A stretch of 64,000 nucleotides of DNA from Scytonematopsis contorta HA4267-MV1 (GTDB lineage: Bacteria > Cyanobacteriota > Cyanobacteriia > Cyanobacteriales > Nostocaceae): positions 99,996-163,995 of the forward strand of contig JAHHIC010000033.1 in NCBI GenBank assembly GCA_019359035.1, read 5' to 3'. Made by a program: the position numbers and the translations under genes. The first letter of the stretch is position 1. The number at the start of each line of letters is the position of its first letter. The notes below the pieces were generated by a model. It made no database searches. It saw nothing but the letters and a program-made list of their open reading frames with translations, and was not told the origin of the DNA. Shown piece after piece: positions 16,988-26,012 of the stretch.

Positions 16988-19018
16988 CTAAATTTTAACC
17001 AAAGGAGCACTGAACCTATACGGGTAAGATTTGGCTCCAGTCTCCAAAGAATTTACAACCAAACCCAAAACATGAGCATTATGTTGAGATAGCTGTTCAA
17101 GACTTTCATTCACAGAGTTTTTATAGCTTGTATTAGGGCGAATAACAAACAAAACATTACTAATAACAGTAGCCATTAAAGCCGTTTCACTAGTTAAACC
17201 TACGGGAGCGCTATCAATAATAACGTAATCATAATTACCAGCCAACTCAACATCTGCTAATGTTTTTTCAAAGCGTCCCCTTCTCACCCATTCGACAATT
17301 TTGCCTTGATTGGATATAGCTGGTAGCAAATCAAGATTTGGATGTATTACCTGCAGGTTATTAACGTTCGATTGTTTAGTGTAACCGAGACTGCGGCTTA
17401 GTTCTGCTTGCCGGAAATCTCCATCTACTACCAGCACCCGAAAACCTAAATCTACTAGGGCACAAGCTAGTCCTATACTAACAGTTGTTTTCCCTTCAGA
17501 AGCAGCAGCACTCGTAACTAATAAACGACGATTTTCAAGAGGTTGTAAACTGACAGCCGATGCCAATCGTTGAAACTCAACCTCTGTTTCATTACCCCAA
17601 TCCAATTTAGTTTTCCAAGGCTTAAGTTTGGGAATACCAACCACAATAGGAAATTTGAAAGCCTGTAAATCTTTGGGACTCAATAGTGGGTTGCGACTTT
17701 CTAGCAACAAAATAAGAGCAATGCTACCAATAACTGATGCCATTAAGGCATTAATCACCATGAAAGACAACTTGGGACTGATTGGCTTAGAGTCAACTTG
17801 TGGTCCATCTAATAACTGTACGTTGGGATATGCATCAAAAGCATTAATGTTATACTGCTGCACTTGAGCTACCAAACCTTTGTAAACACCCTCTGTAACC
17901 TCAACTTGTCGCTGAAGTTCTTGAATTTGTGCTTGACTTCCAGGTAAAGATTGTAGAGTTGCATTAAGTGAGGCAATTTGTTTATCAAGTAACTGTGCCT
18001 GTTTTTGTTGGGCAATACCATCGCTTTCCGCTAAAATCATTTGTTGAATTAAAAGAGCACGTCCTTGAGCTTGACCAGATACGCCTGTATCAACTTTACC
18101 TTCACCCTGAGTCGCTTGTACAACATACTGCTGAAGTTGACGCTGCAACTGTTCGCGCTGGGTGAGTAAACTGCGAACTTGTGGATGTTCATCAGTAAAA
18201 TTTGCGCGTTTCTGTACTAAAGAAGCATCTACTTCCGACAGTTTAGTGCGTATAAACTGAAAGTTTTGATTTTCACCTAAACCCAAAGAATTTATTGCCT
18301 CCTTCGGTGCAAGCGAAAGGCGTGTTGATAAAGCCTTAGCTCGATTCACACTTGCCTGAGATTGAGCCAAGGCTTGAGCTCTAGCACTTATGAGAGCGTT
18401 CATCGTTGTGACAATACCTTTAGTTTGTTCTTCAGTATTGACCTGTCCGCTGGACTGCTTAAATCTTGTCAATCTCAGTTGTGCTTGGCTTAATGCTTGC
18501 TTGGCTTTATCTAGTTCTTGCTGACTAAATTTTTGTCGTGCTTGACTATTAGTTTGTCGTAGTTCATTCAAACGATTTTCGTATGCTTGTATTAAAATTA
18601 AAGACCGCTGACGTGCTATTTCTGGGCTAGAGCCATTCACCGCTAAGGAAATAATTGTAGACTGTTCTTGTGGTGCAACTTTAAATAAACCTTTATAGTT
18701 AGAAAGCCTGTTAAATTTTTCTTTCTCTGGGTCAGAAGCTAACACTTTCTCCATTAAGACATCACTGGTTAAAATCGATGCTTGCACTTTTAAGGGGTTA
18801 ACTTGGTCGGAAAAACTAGGATTAGAATTTCTCAGAGAACCAAGAGTGCCCAAACTGGCATCAAGATTGGTGGTTTGAGCGGGCAGAATCATTTGTGTGT
18901 TGGCTGTCCAAACTTTAGCTACAGATGCATAAGAGTAGTATGCGGCTGCTAACAAAATAGCATTTAAGCATAACAACCATGAACAATGCCTAGCCGTAAT
19001 TGCAAAGATTCTATTCAT
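16988..19018 (-). CDS. Wzc-like polysaccharide co-polymerase / tyrosine autokinase
   Basis: 676 residues. A TM helix (about 12-32) opens a Wzz chain-length domain (motif TNTQMILPAQ). A long coiled-coil periplasmic region rich in Gln, Ala and Arg (about 140-370) follows, then a second TM helix (about 420-440). The cytosolic BY-kinase domain has Walker A SAAASEGKTT, Walker A' VLVVDGDFR and Walker B YDYVIIDSAP. Such proteins control chain length and export of exopolysaccharide with Wzx, Wzy and an outer-membrane OPX protein. The C-terminal tyrosine cluster is very short (only SYPYR), so autophosphorylation may be weak or different. It is divergent from the Wzy-like gene at 19309; no OPX gene is in the window. 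Confidence 0.92.
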   Translation of the reverse strand: MNRIFAITARHCSWLLCLNAILLAAAYYSYASVAKVWTANTQMILPAQTTNLDASLGTLGSLRNSNPSFSDQVNPLKVQASILTSDVLMEKVLASDPEKEKFNRLSNYKGLFKVAPQEQSTIISLAVNGSSPEIARQRSLILIQAYENRLNELRQTNSQARQKFSQQELDKAKQALSQAQLRLTRFKQSSGQVNTEEQTKGIVTTMNALISARAQALAQSQASVNRAKALSTRLSLAPKEAINSLGLGENQNFQFIRTKLSEVDASLVQKRANFTDEHPQVRSLLTQREQLQRQLQQYVVQATQGEGKVDTGVSGQAQGRALLIQQMILAESDGIAQQKQAQLLDKQIASLNATLQSLPGSQAQIQELQRQVEVTEGVYKGLVAQVQQYNINAFDAYPNVQLLDGPQVDSKPISPKLSFMVINALMASVIGSIALILLLESRNPLLSPKDLQAFKFPIVVGIPKLKPWKTKLDWGNETEVEFQRLASAVSLQPLENRRLLVTSAAASEGKTTVSIGLACALVDLGFRVLVVDGDFRQAELSRSLGYTKQSNVNNLQVIHPNLDLLPAISNQGKIVEWVRRGRFEKTLADVELAGNYDYVIIDSAPVGLTSETALMATVISNVLFVIRPNTSYKNSVNESLEQLSQHNAHVLGLVVNSLETGAKSYPYRFSAPLVKI

Positions 19019-19258
19019 AAAATTTATACCAAAATTATTCCTAAAGATTACTGTGAATGATTAATAAATATAACTTTTGGTGGAGGCGAAAGTGAATTAG
19101 CAAATGTTTTACTTTTCCAGGTAATTTTTAGTGGCTAAAGTTTACCTGCACTTAAGTATACATATTATAGATATTTTATAACATTTAGAAAAAAATACAC
19201 TACGTTTAGAGGTAGTTTACACAGTAAATCTTAATTCTACATAATAAGTGAATTTTAC

Positions 19259-19286
19259 CTTGGCTTCCTTGGATTCTTGGCGGTTC
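19259..19286. repeat. Left copy of inverted repeat bracketing the Wzy-like gene
   Basis: 28 bases starting CTTGGCTTCCTTGG and ending TTCTTGGCGGTTC. The complement recurs at 20609-20636 with 26 of 28 identities. It lies 22 bp before the ATG at 19309. Built of GCCAAG-type short units common in cyanobacterial genomes. Confidence 0.75.
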
Positions 19287-19308
19287 GTCCCATTCCTAAT
19301 TTAATGAC

Positions 19309-20610
19309 ATGTTAAGTATTACTTCCAGCAAAACGAATTCTAAATCCTTAATTTTTAAACTAGACGATTTGTCATCTACCGAACGGATTATTTATTGGGC
19401 GATAATTCTCACCCCTGTTTGGTGGTTGTTAGGTATACAGCCTTTGTTTTACCCAGCGGTTGCGATTGCTTTGCTGATAAAAAATTTTGATATTGATAAG
19501 GTAATTCAAGGTTTGCTACCAGGATGCGTATGGGCTTGGTTAGCTATGTCGGTAGCAATGTTTTGGACTGCGGTGCTTGGTCTTGATGAAATGGGTTGGC
19601 CGATACAAGAAACTTTAGCAGCAGGAGTGACCTTCATTAAAAGCTACTTCTTTATCTTTGCTTGTTTGGCCCTACCATTTTGGAGTCGATTACGGGTAAA
19701 TGTAATTACTCGTGCAGTTGTTTGGCTGACAATAGGGTATTTAATCACTACCTGTATTCAGATGCTTTTGCTTGTAGTTGGAATTCGTAATGCAGTTTTA
19801 ACACCTTTACTAGCACGCTTAATTCCTGGGGATAAATCTAGTTTGCTAATAGTCCTTGCAAGCGTACAACCGTTCTTTGGTATCCCTTTACCAAGAACAG
19901 TACTTTATACACCAGACCCTCCAATTTTAGGGATTTGTGCTGTGTTAAGTTTCTTTATTTGTCTGGGTGAAACAAATCCTCGTTTACGTACTTGGGCTTT
20001 AATTGGTTCTTTATGTGCAATGCTTGTAAGTTTTAGTCGTTTAGCTTGGATATGCTTGCCTTTAGGACTTTTAATAATAGCCTGCTTGCAAAGTTCCTTG
20101 ATGCGTCAGGTGTATCTTTGGTTGGCTGCGTTGACATTTTCAATATGCTCATTTAAAGGACTAAATGTTGGTGAATTGTTGAATAAACCGCTAGAGGTTT
20201 TTAATCAAGCTCGCGCTAGTTCATCTGCTGACCGCTCATTGGTTGTGAGCAAAACTATTGAAGCTTGGCAAGAAAAACCTTGGTTAGGCTGGGGAGTTAT
20301 CAGAGGTACGGCTAGATTATACGAAAATGTTCATATTACTCTTGGCTCTTTTTCAACCTACGCTGCTGTACTTTATTTAAACGGAGTTGTGGGTTTTATT
20401 GTGTTTTTATTGGCATTGCTACTAACACTATTCTTTTTCTATCCGGAGGCAGTTAATGGTAATGCTTTTTGTAAGAGAGCGTTTGCCTGTTTGATTATAT
20501 TATATGTACAAATAAATGCTACTCCTTTAAGTTGGATGGCTGTTTTTCTGTGGTTTTTCTTTCTTTGGTTGGGTGCGGTTATGCAAGAAGTACAGGAAAA
20601 TAATTTATGA
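19309..20610 (+). CDS. Wzy-like O-antigen polymerase/ligase family protein
   Basis: 433 residues with about ten to twelve TM helices. The family joins or transfers oligosaccharide repeat units on the periplasmic side. Family-like features are the large loop between TM helices carrying RASSSADRSLVVSKTIEAW, then EKPWLGWGVIRGT, which matches the Wzy_C/O-antigen ligase pattern (R-x(n)-W-x-x-x-P-x-x-G-x-G). Histidine in the following VHITLGSFST corresponds to the usual conserved His. Divergent Wzc and downstream Wzx/glycosyltransferase genes support a role in exopolysaccharide polymerisation. The start is the ATG at 19309; there is no clear ribosome-binding site. The TGA stop lies inside the right inverted repeat. 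Confidence 0.85.
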   Translation: MLSITSSKTNSKSLIFKLDDLSSTERIIYWAIILTPVWWLLGIQPLFYPAVAIALLIKNFDIDKVIQGLLPGCVWAWLAMSVAMFWTAVLGLDEMGWPIQETLAAGVTFIKSYFFIFACLALPFWSRLRVNVITRAVVWLTIGYLITTCIQMLLLVVGIRNAVLTPLLARLIPGDKSSLLIVLASVQPFFGIPLPRTVLYTPDPPILGICAVLSFFICLGETNPRLRTWALIGSLCAMLVSFSRLAWICLPLGLLIIACLQSSLMRQVYLWLAALTFSICSFKGLNVGELLNKPLEVFNQARASSSADRSLVVSKTIEAWQEKPWLGWGVIRGTARLYENVHITLGSFSTYAAVLYLNGVVGFIVFLLALLLTLFFFYPEAVNGNAFCKRAFACLIILYVQINATPLSWMAVFLWFFFLWLGAVMQEVQENNL

Positions 20611-20636
20611 ACCGCCAAGAAGCCAAGGTAGCCAAG
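20609..20636. repeat. Right copy of inverted repeat bracketing the Wzy-like gene
   Basis: Starts GAACCGCCAAGAAGCCAAGG and is the reverse complement of 19259-19286 at 26 of 28 positions. It overlaps the stop codon of the Wzy-like gene. Confidence 0.75.
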
Positions 20637-20905
20637 AAAAGAAAGAGTATGCTCTGAATTAAAAAATTGTGTTTAGTTTAAGCAATTATCCAATTTATTC
20701 CTATTTTCGATTGCGACAGGGTAAATTAATTGTAGGAATATCGCGCACATCCTCAACAGAAACTCGCGTCGGTTCTCCAATCTCTATCTACTCATCCGAG
20801 GGATAATCATTATTATTTTATAGAATTCATAGGCATTTGAGGGTTGTATTTTTAGATTATCGTCAATAAATTTAAATTAATAAACCTTATATAGCAAAAT
20901 TTTGA

Positions 20906-21052
20906 GAGATTTTTGATAATAATAATCTCTATATTTGCAAAAATTTTCTATTCGGATTTGATGCAATCGTCGGAAACCCACCGTTTGCAGGAAAAAACAC
21001 AACAATTAATGCTCACGCACCTGGTTATCAAGATTGGTTAAAAGAAGGTTAA
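20906..21052 (+). pseudogene. Fragment of an Eco57I-type DNA methylase (motif IV)
   Basis: The frame from 20906 reads FGFDAIVGNPPFAGKNTT from 20951 and stops at TAA 21050-21052. FDAIVGNPPF is motif IV of N6-adenine methylases (catalytic NPP[FY]) of the large restriction-modification fusion enzymes. The preceding catalytic parts (SAM motif I, nuclease domain) are absent upstream. The next frame, from about 21042, continues with sequence that belongs far downstream of motif IV in intact homologues. So this is the 5' stump of a gene broken by internal deletion and frameshift. Confidence 0.75.
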
Positions 21053-22832
21053 ACCTATTCGTGATACTCAAAAACGAGATGCTCTACGTATTCGGTGGCA
21101 ATATGCCGAAAAAAGACCAGGTTTAGTAAATGCGATCGCACCCCTAAACCGCGTGTTAGTAGTTGCAAGAGTCGGTCAACATGGTTCATTTACATTTTTA
21201 CCAACAGGAATGGTTTATTCTGAACAACTCGTTGTTATCGCTATTCCCAGCAACTCAGCATTTTGCACCCTCCAATCGCGCATCCACGAAATATGGGCAA
21301 GATTTTTCGGCTCATCCATGAAAGACGACCTTCGTTACACCCCCAGCGACTGCTTTGAAACCTTCCCCTTCCCCGAAAACTGGGAAACCAACCCCACTTT
21401 AGAAGCCGTAGGTAAAGAATACGAAGAATACCGCGCCGAATTAATGGTTCGCAACAACCAAGGACTAACAGACACCTATAACCGCTTCCACGACCCAGAT
21501 GAACGCGACCCAAATATCCTAAAACTACGAGAACTCCATACCAAAATGGATAGAGCCGTACTCGATGCTTACGGCTGGCACAATATCTCCACACAATACG
21601 ATTTTTTACTAGACTACGAAGAAGAGCCAGGAGAAAATACCAGCCGTTCTGAGTTTGAATCAAAAAGAAATATAATAACTGAGATTCTAGAGCAAAGCAC
21701 TGCTGATTTAAGCAATGAAGCTAAAATATGTGCTAAAAAGTTATTAAAAGAATTATTTCCTCGATTGGTCGAGGTCGAATTAAGTAATCGTGATTGGTCA
21801 GATTGGGAACAAACATGGACTAAGAAAAAACATATAGCATCTACACGGTATTTTAAAAGATATTTTGCATATGGCATCCCCGAAGATGATATTTCAGACG
21901 AAAGCTTAGCAGTATTTTTTAACCAGTTAAACATAGAAAACGCATCTAACATCAGTAATGAAATTGTAAAAATTACAAGAGATGCTTCCTGTATAGACAC
22001 ATTTATTACTGAAAGTTATAGAAAACTTGACGGATTGTCATCTTCAGCTTCCTTCAAACTAGCTCTTGCTTTGGCTAAAATGGGAGATTATTTTTCTAAA
22101 TCTGATACACTTTATTCTCTTGATACTCCTTTTATTAAAACAGGAATCTTAATTAGTCATTTAATTGAAAAATTTGATGCATCAGATAACAAGGTTAAAT
22201 TATCTAAACAAATTATTCAGACAGCCAATCCTGTTTATTTTGCGATTGAATGCTTTAAATGGATATATGCAAGTACGCAAGATGACGAACAAGAAGATAG
22301 CTTCGATTTATCCTCTAAGCCTAAGACAATAACTTTTGCAAAAGAAAATTTATTTTCTGAATCTGAGATAAGAAACCTTGCAGAAGTAGTCATTAATAGA
22401 ATTGAAGATATAACTAAAGAAAAAGTTATTTATAATGAATATCCTGAACGCGCTCGTGAGATAATTACTTTTTGGGCATGTTGGTCTTCAAAAGAAAAAA
22501 CCAATAACTATTTAAAAATTGTTTTTGATAAATCTCCTCATAGTTCAGTTGATTTCCTTAAGTGTTACATCCCCACAGCTTTGTCTACGCTTATGAGAAC
22601 ATTTTATCCTACAAGTTTACCGTTAAAAAATAATCTTGACAAAGATACTTATAACCAAATTACTTCTGTAGTTGACCCCGAATTACTGATAAAGCATCTC
22701 AGAAAAATATATGGTGAAAAATTAGATTCACCAACATTTGACAGACAAAATGAAAATCAATCATTAGAAGAATTAGCAGCATGTCAATTTGTATATATCC
22801 ATAATAAAATTTTAGCAGACCCTACAAACTAA
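21042..22832 (+). pseudogene. Chimeric remnant: R-M methylase tail joined to KAP-type NTPase tail
   Basis: The frame is open from 21042; a GTG at 21153 would give 559 residues. Its first part, through SFTFLPTGMVYSEQL, RIHEIWARFFGSSM, YTPSDCFETFPFPENW and DAYGWHN up to FLLDYEEEPG, matches the C-terminal target-recognition region of large Eco57I-type restriction-modification methylases. From about residue 165 it changes character: AKKLLKELFPRL, WEQTWTKKKHIAS, YFKRYFAYGIPEDDIS and a long helical tail resemble the end of KAP-family P-loop NTPases. No Walker A or B is present. The join looks like a deletion that fused two neighbouring defence genes in frame. It may still be translated; no activity can be predicted. 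Confidence 0.65.
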
Positions 22833-23397
22833 AAGGACATTTATAAAATAATGATTAAGCTCTAGAAACCCTATTATTATTCCTCTTTTAGAGGACTTTA
22901 GCTTTTAGACAGCGATTTTAATCGCTGGCTTGTAGCATAAATTAAGCTTTATATTTTATTTATAAACACCATCTAATAGCAATTGCTTGACACCTACAGA
23001 AAAAGAATTAGAAATTTTTATTTTCGTATTGCGTAGCCTCTAATCTACTAATGCAACTACTACAACTATTAATAACTTACCTCAAATCCCTAGTTTTTAA
23101 TCTGATGCTTATAGCGTTTCCCAATCGAGTAAGGTATATACTAAATTAGTAAAGTATTGTGGGTAGGCATCCCGAACCGCCCTTGTGTACATCACCAGAG
23201 TAAAAATTGCTATAAACATTTTACGTTCCTACAAACTCGGTAAATTGACTACAATATAAATAGAAAACCACTATTTGCAACAAAAAAATATGTTGCAATA
23301 AATGTGAGTATTACTGATAACAAATATTTGGAATGCAATAACCATTGATTATGCCATATTAATTGATATATTCTTAATACTGTAGTGATATTAATGG
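22833..23397. other. Intergenic region with dispersed repeats
   Basis: No gene is seen. A CAGCGATTTTAATCGCTG hairpin lies at about 22911-22935, downstream of the chimeric gene. The segment about 23127-23213 is one copy of a dispersed repeat also found at 41517-41655. Confidence 0.5.
23127..23213. repeat. Dispersed repeat, copy 1
   Basis: Begins AGTAAGGTATATAC, continues TAGTAAAGTATTGTGGG and ends CCCTTGTGTACATCACCAGAG then GCTATAAAC. The second copy at 41517-41655 shares these blocks in the same order and carries about 50 extra bases in the middle (a GC-rich insert). No coding role. Confidence 0.6.
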
Positions 23398-24228
23398 GTG
23401 CTTTGCGTGGAATTCGATAATACCTGTAAGCTGCTTGCTGAAAAATATCCGAGTGATTTTATTCGTTGGTTGCTTGGAGTTGAAACGCAACAAATCGAGA
23501 TATTAAAAACAGAATTGACATTAGAACCAATTCGTGCAGATTCTGTTACTTTTTTGCAGACAAATAATCAAATACTCCACCTAGAGTTTCAGACATTAGC
23601 TAAATCCAAACCACCAATTCCCTTCCGAATGCTCGACTATTCGGTGCGCTTGAAGCGTCAATACAATTGTCCTGTTACCCAAATAGTAATTTTCTTGCAG
23701 GAAACTACTGATGAAATCGCGTTTACCGAAGAATACCGCGACGCGACAACAGTACACCAATACAGAGCAATACGGTTGTGGGAACAGGATTCAGCGTTAT
23801 TTCTAGAAAATAAAGCGTTGTTACCACTAGCACCTTTAACACGTACTGATTCCCCCAGGACATTGTTGGCACAGATTGGAGAACGTGTTGCTAGAATTGC
23901 AGATAGGGATGAGAGGCAAAATATCGCCTCCTGTGCTGATATTTTAGCTGGTTTAAGGTTCGAGAAAGATTTAATTCGTCAATTTTTAAGGGAGGATATG
24001 ATGCAGGAGTCAGTAACTTATCAAGATATTTTAAGCAAAGGAAAGCAACAAGAGGCATTATCGCTAGTAACACGGCAACTTAATCGCCGTTTGGGTAATA
24101 TTGATGACACCCTAGTTGACCGTCTGCGTGGGTTATCAGTTGAAGAGTTGGAAGCATTGGGTGAGGCATTACTTGATTTCACTTCGGTTGCTGATTTAAC
24201 TAATTGGTTCTCAGAGGGTTTGACGTAA
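23398..24228 (+). CDS. Rpn-type PD-(D/E)XK nuclease with DUF4351 tail
   Basis: 276 residues from the GTG at 23398; a second GTG at 23407 (EFDNTCKLLAEKYPSDF) is about equally likely. The N-terminal domain matches Rpn/YhgA-like recombination-promoting nucleases: RADSVTFLQTNNQILHLEFQ gives the Asp and the E-x-Q of the active site, followed by MLDYSVRLKRQYNCPVTQ. The C-terminal 55 residues (EALSLVTRQLNRRLGNID...LSVEELEALGEALLDF) are a DUF4351 domain, frequent at the end of cyanobacterial members. These proteins come in many copies per genome and are linked to recombination and possibly phage defence. It follows the defence remnant, which fits a decayed defence or mobile region. Confidence 0.88.
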   Translation: MLCVEFDNTCKLLAEKYPSDFIRWLLGVETQQIEILKTELTLEPIRADSVTFLQTNNQILHLEFQTLAKSKPPIPFRMLDYSVRLKRQYNCPVTQIVIFLQETTDEIAFTEEYRDATTVHQYRAIRLWEQDSALFLENKALLPLAPLTRTDSPRTLLAQIGERVARIADRDERQNIASCADILAGLRFEKDLIRQFLREDMMQESVTYQDILSKGKQQEALSLVTRQLNRRLGNIDDTLVDRLRGLSVEELEALGEALLDFTSVADLTNWFSEGLT

Positions 24229-24816
24229 ATAAATGGTAGAGATTTAATGTCAATCACCAAGTTAATTGTACAAAACAACCCTACCTATTCCAATACTGCG
24301 AAGGTTTTGCTCGAAAATACGAAAACTCGTAGGTTGGGTTGAGGAACGTATCCCTTCAGGACGCTTCGCAATACTGCTCGGTTAAGAGTATTTGTAGGTT
24401 GGGTTGAGGCTTTGCGTTCGCGTAGCGTGCCCATAAAGGCATAACCCAAAAAATCCTTATCTCCCATAGGTAAATCTTTAACTAAATAATTGTGATTTTG
24501 ATGTAGATTCCTGGATAAAGTACCACAATGAGGACTTTGGGGCACTTTTATCCTTTTTACTTACTGATAAAATCAGGGTATAACCTTCTTGTATATTGGA
24601 TTATACTATTATCTCAGGTAAATTTAAGAGTTGAGTCATTATCCTTTTCATGATTGATTTTTATTAAAATTGATGAAAAATATATTATTTTAGCACACTT
24701 ACGCAAGAGCCTCTTTAGCTTAGATTTGGACGATGACTTTTTTACATTACCATGCGATAGTCACACTTACCTTTACCTACAAGACAAACTCTCCAAAGTG
24801 GGGGGAGAGTGAAACA
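24229..24816. other. Intergenic region with GTAGGTTGGGTT repeats
   Basis: 588 bp without a convincing gene. Two copies of GTAGGTTGGGTTGAGG lie at about 24330-24346 and 24392-24408, with AATACTGCTCGGTTAAG between them and CATAACCCAA after. This matches the hairpin family at 2571-2650 and suggests a duplicated copy. The rest is AT-rich, and an 86-residue minus-strand frame here is rejected because it runs through the repeats. Confidence 0.55.
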
Positions 24817-25971
24817 CTACGCGACAGGTATATTTAATAGTTTTAAGTATTTTTCAACGCTATTGTCCAGAGAAAATTGTTGTAACCAACTTGATTCGAC
24901 TCTTTTTGTGTTACCTGATAAGACGCTGTTGATTGCTTCTGCAATTGCAATTTGGTCACCAACAGGAGTTAGCAAACCATATTTACCATCAGCCAAAATT
25001 TCAGATGGACCGCTTTCGCAGTTTGTGGATACCACTGGAGTTCCCACAGCCATTGCTTCTACAAGTACATTTCCGAAACCTTCCCAACCTGAAGACAATA
25101 CTAATACAGCAGCACGTGCCATGTAAGCATATGGATTTTGTACAAAATCTAGTAATGCAACTTCTTCTTTTAAACCCAACTCATCTATTAAAGCTTCTAG
25201 TCGAGCTTGTTCTGGACCACATCCTAAAATTGCTAATCGAGCAGGACGAATTTTTCGTACCTGTGCAAAAGCGCGGATAAGGGTGGGATAATCTTTTTGT
25301 GGGTATAATCTTCCCACTCCCAAAATCACTGGTATTTCAGAAGATTGAAACCAAGGGTGTTGTACAGGCTCTTTAGCTTGTGCGAATAATTCAGAATCGA
25401 CTATAGGATTGTAAATTACTTGAATACGTTCTCTTGGTATACCCGTGATGTTTGCTAAGTCTTTGGCTACACCCTGGGAAACAGCAACAATACCATCAGC
25501 CCAAGGATAGAAAAGACGTGCTGCTAGGGGTGTTAAGCGTACTGAAGTTTGGGCTATGCGTTGCGCTTCTTGAGAAAGAGTATTATGCTCGGATACTATT
25601 ATTCTTGTAGAGACTCCAGACAAACGTTTTGCCCAAAGAGCAATTTCGCAGGGGTAGTGTAGCGCAGCCAAAAGGTTTTTAGGGTGTTCTTTTTGCAAAT
25701 ATTGAATTAATTTGGGAAGGCTGCTTGGCATCCATTCCGCTTCTAAATTGATTATTCTAATTCCAGATGGTACTTGTTGCATATAGACACCTTTTGCTCT
25801 AGCAAGTACCAAGTCTACTTTTAGTCCCTTTTTGATAAAGCCACGAGCTAAGTTGAGCATTACTCGCTCAGCACCACCCTCATAAAGTCCCCGTAGAAAA
25901 AGCGCAACATCAGGTGATGATTGAGGGATTATAGTTTCTTTTTTTGTTATATTAAATCTTGATAACGTCAT
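24817..25971 (-). CDS. GT4 glycosyltransferase
   Basis: 384 residues with the GT-B fold typical of family GT4. The N-terminal LRGLYEGGAERVMLNLARG is the acceptor-side glycine loop. The C-terminal Rossmann half has VILGVGRLYPQKDYPTLIRA, LAILGCGPEQ and the E-x7-E-like nucleotide-sugar site SSGWEGFGNVLVEAMAVGTP (about 300-320). It should transfer a sugar with retention of configuration to a lipid-linked oligosaccharide on the cytosolic face. It is the last gene of the minus-strand cluster that starts at 34158, 41 bp after the GH68/GH43-like gene. Donor and acceptor are unknown. No ribosome-binding site is obvious before the ATG. Confidence 0.92.
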   Translation of the reverse strand: MTLSRFNITKKETIIPQSSPDVALFLRGLYEGGAERVMLNLARGFIKKGLKVDLVLARAKGVYMQQVPSGIRIINLEAEWMPSSLPKLIQYLQKEHPKNLLAALHYPCEIALWAKRLSGVSTRIIVSEHNTLSQEAQRIAQTSVRLTPLAARLFYPWADGIVAVSQGVAKDLANITGIPRERIQVIYNPIVDSELFAQAKEPVQHPWFQSSEIPVILGVGRLYPQKDYPTLIRAFAQVRKIRPARLAILGCGPEQARLEALIDELGLKEEVALLDFVQNPYAYMARAAVLVLSSGWEGFGNVLVEAMAVGTPVVSTNCESGPSEILADGKYGLLTPVGDQIAIAEAINSVLSGNTKRVESSWLQQFSLDNSVEKYLKLLNIPVA

Positions 25972-26012
25972 ATTTTTTTGAGTTTTTTGACTTTTATTTA
26001 CGCAATTACGGT

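Noticed and set aside
16862..17092. 76-residue plus-strand frame
   Set aside because: It crosses the 46-bp repeats and the end of the Wzc-like gene; the repeat unit is not a multiple of three.
20906..22832. Complete, functional R-M system
   Set aside because: Motif I and a nuclease domain are absent, and the methylase stump ends in a stop and frameshift.
24285..24545. 86-residue minus-strand frame
   Set aside because: It overlaps the GTAGGTTGGGTT repeats and resembles no protein.
24809..25280. Plus-strand frames over the GT4 gene
   Set aside because: Antisense shadows of a clear glycosyltransferase.
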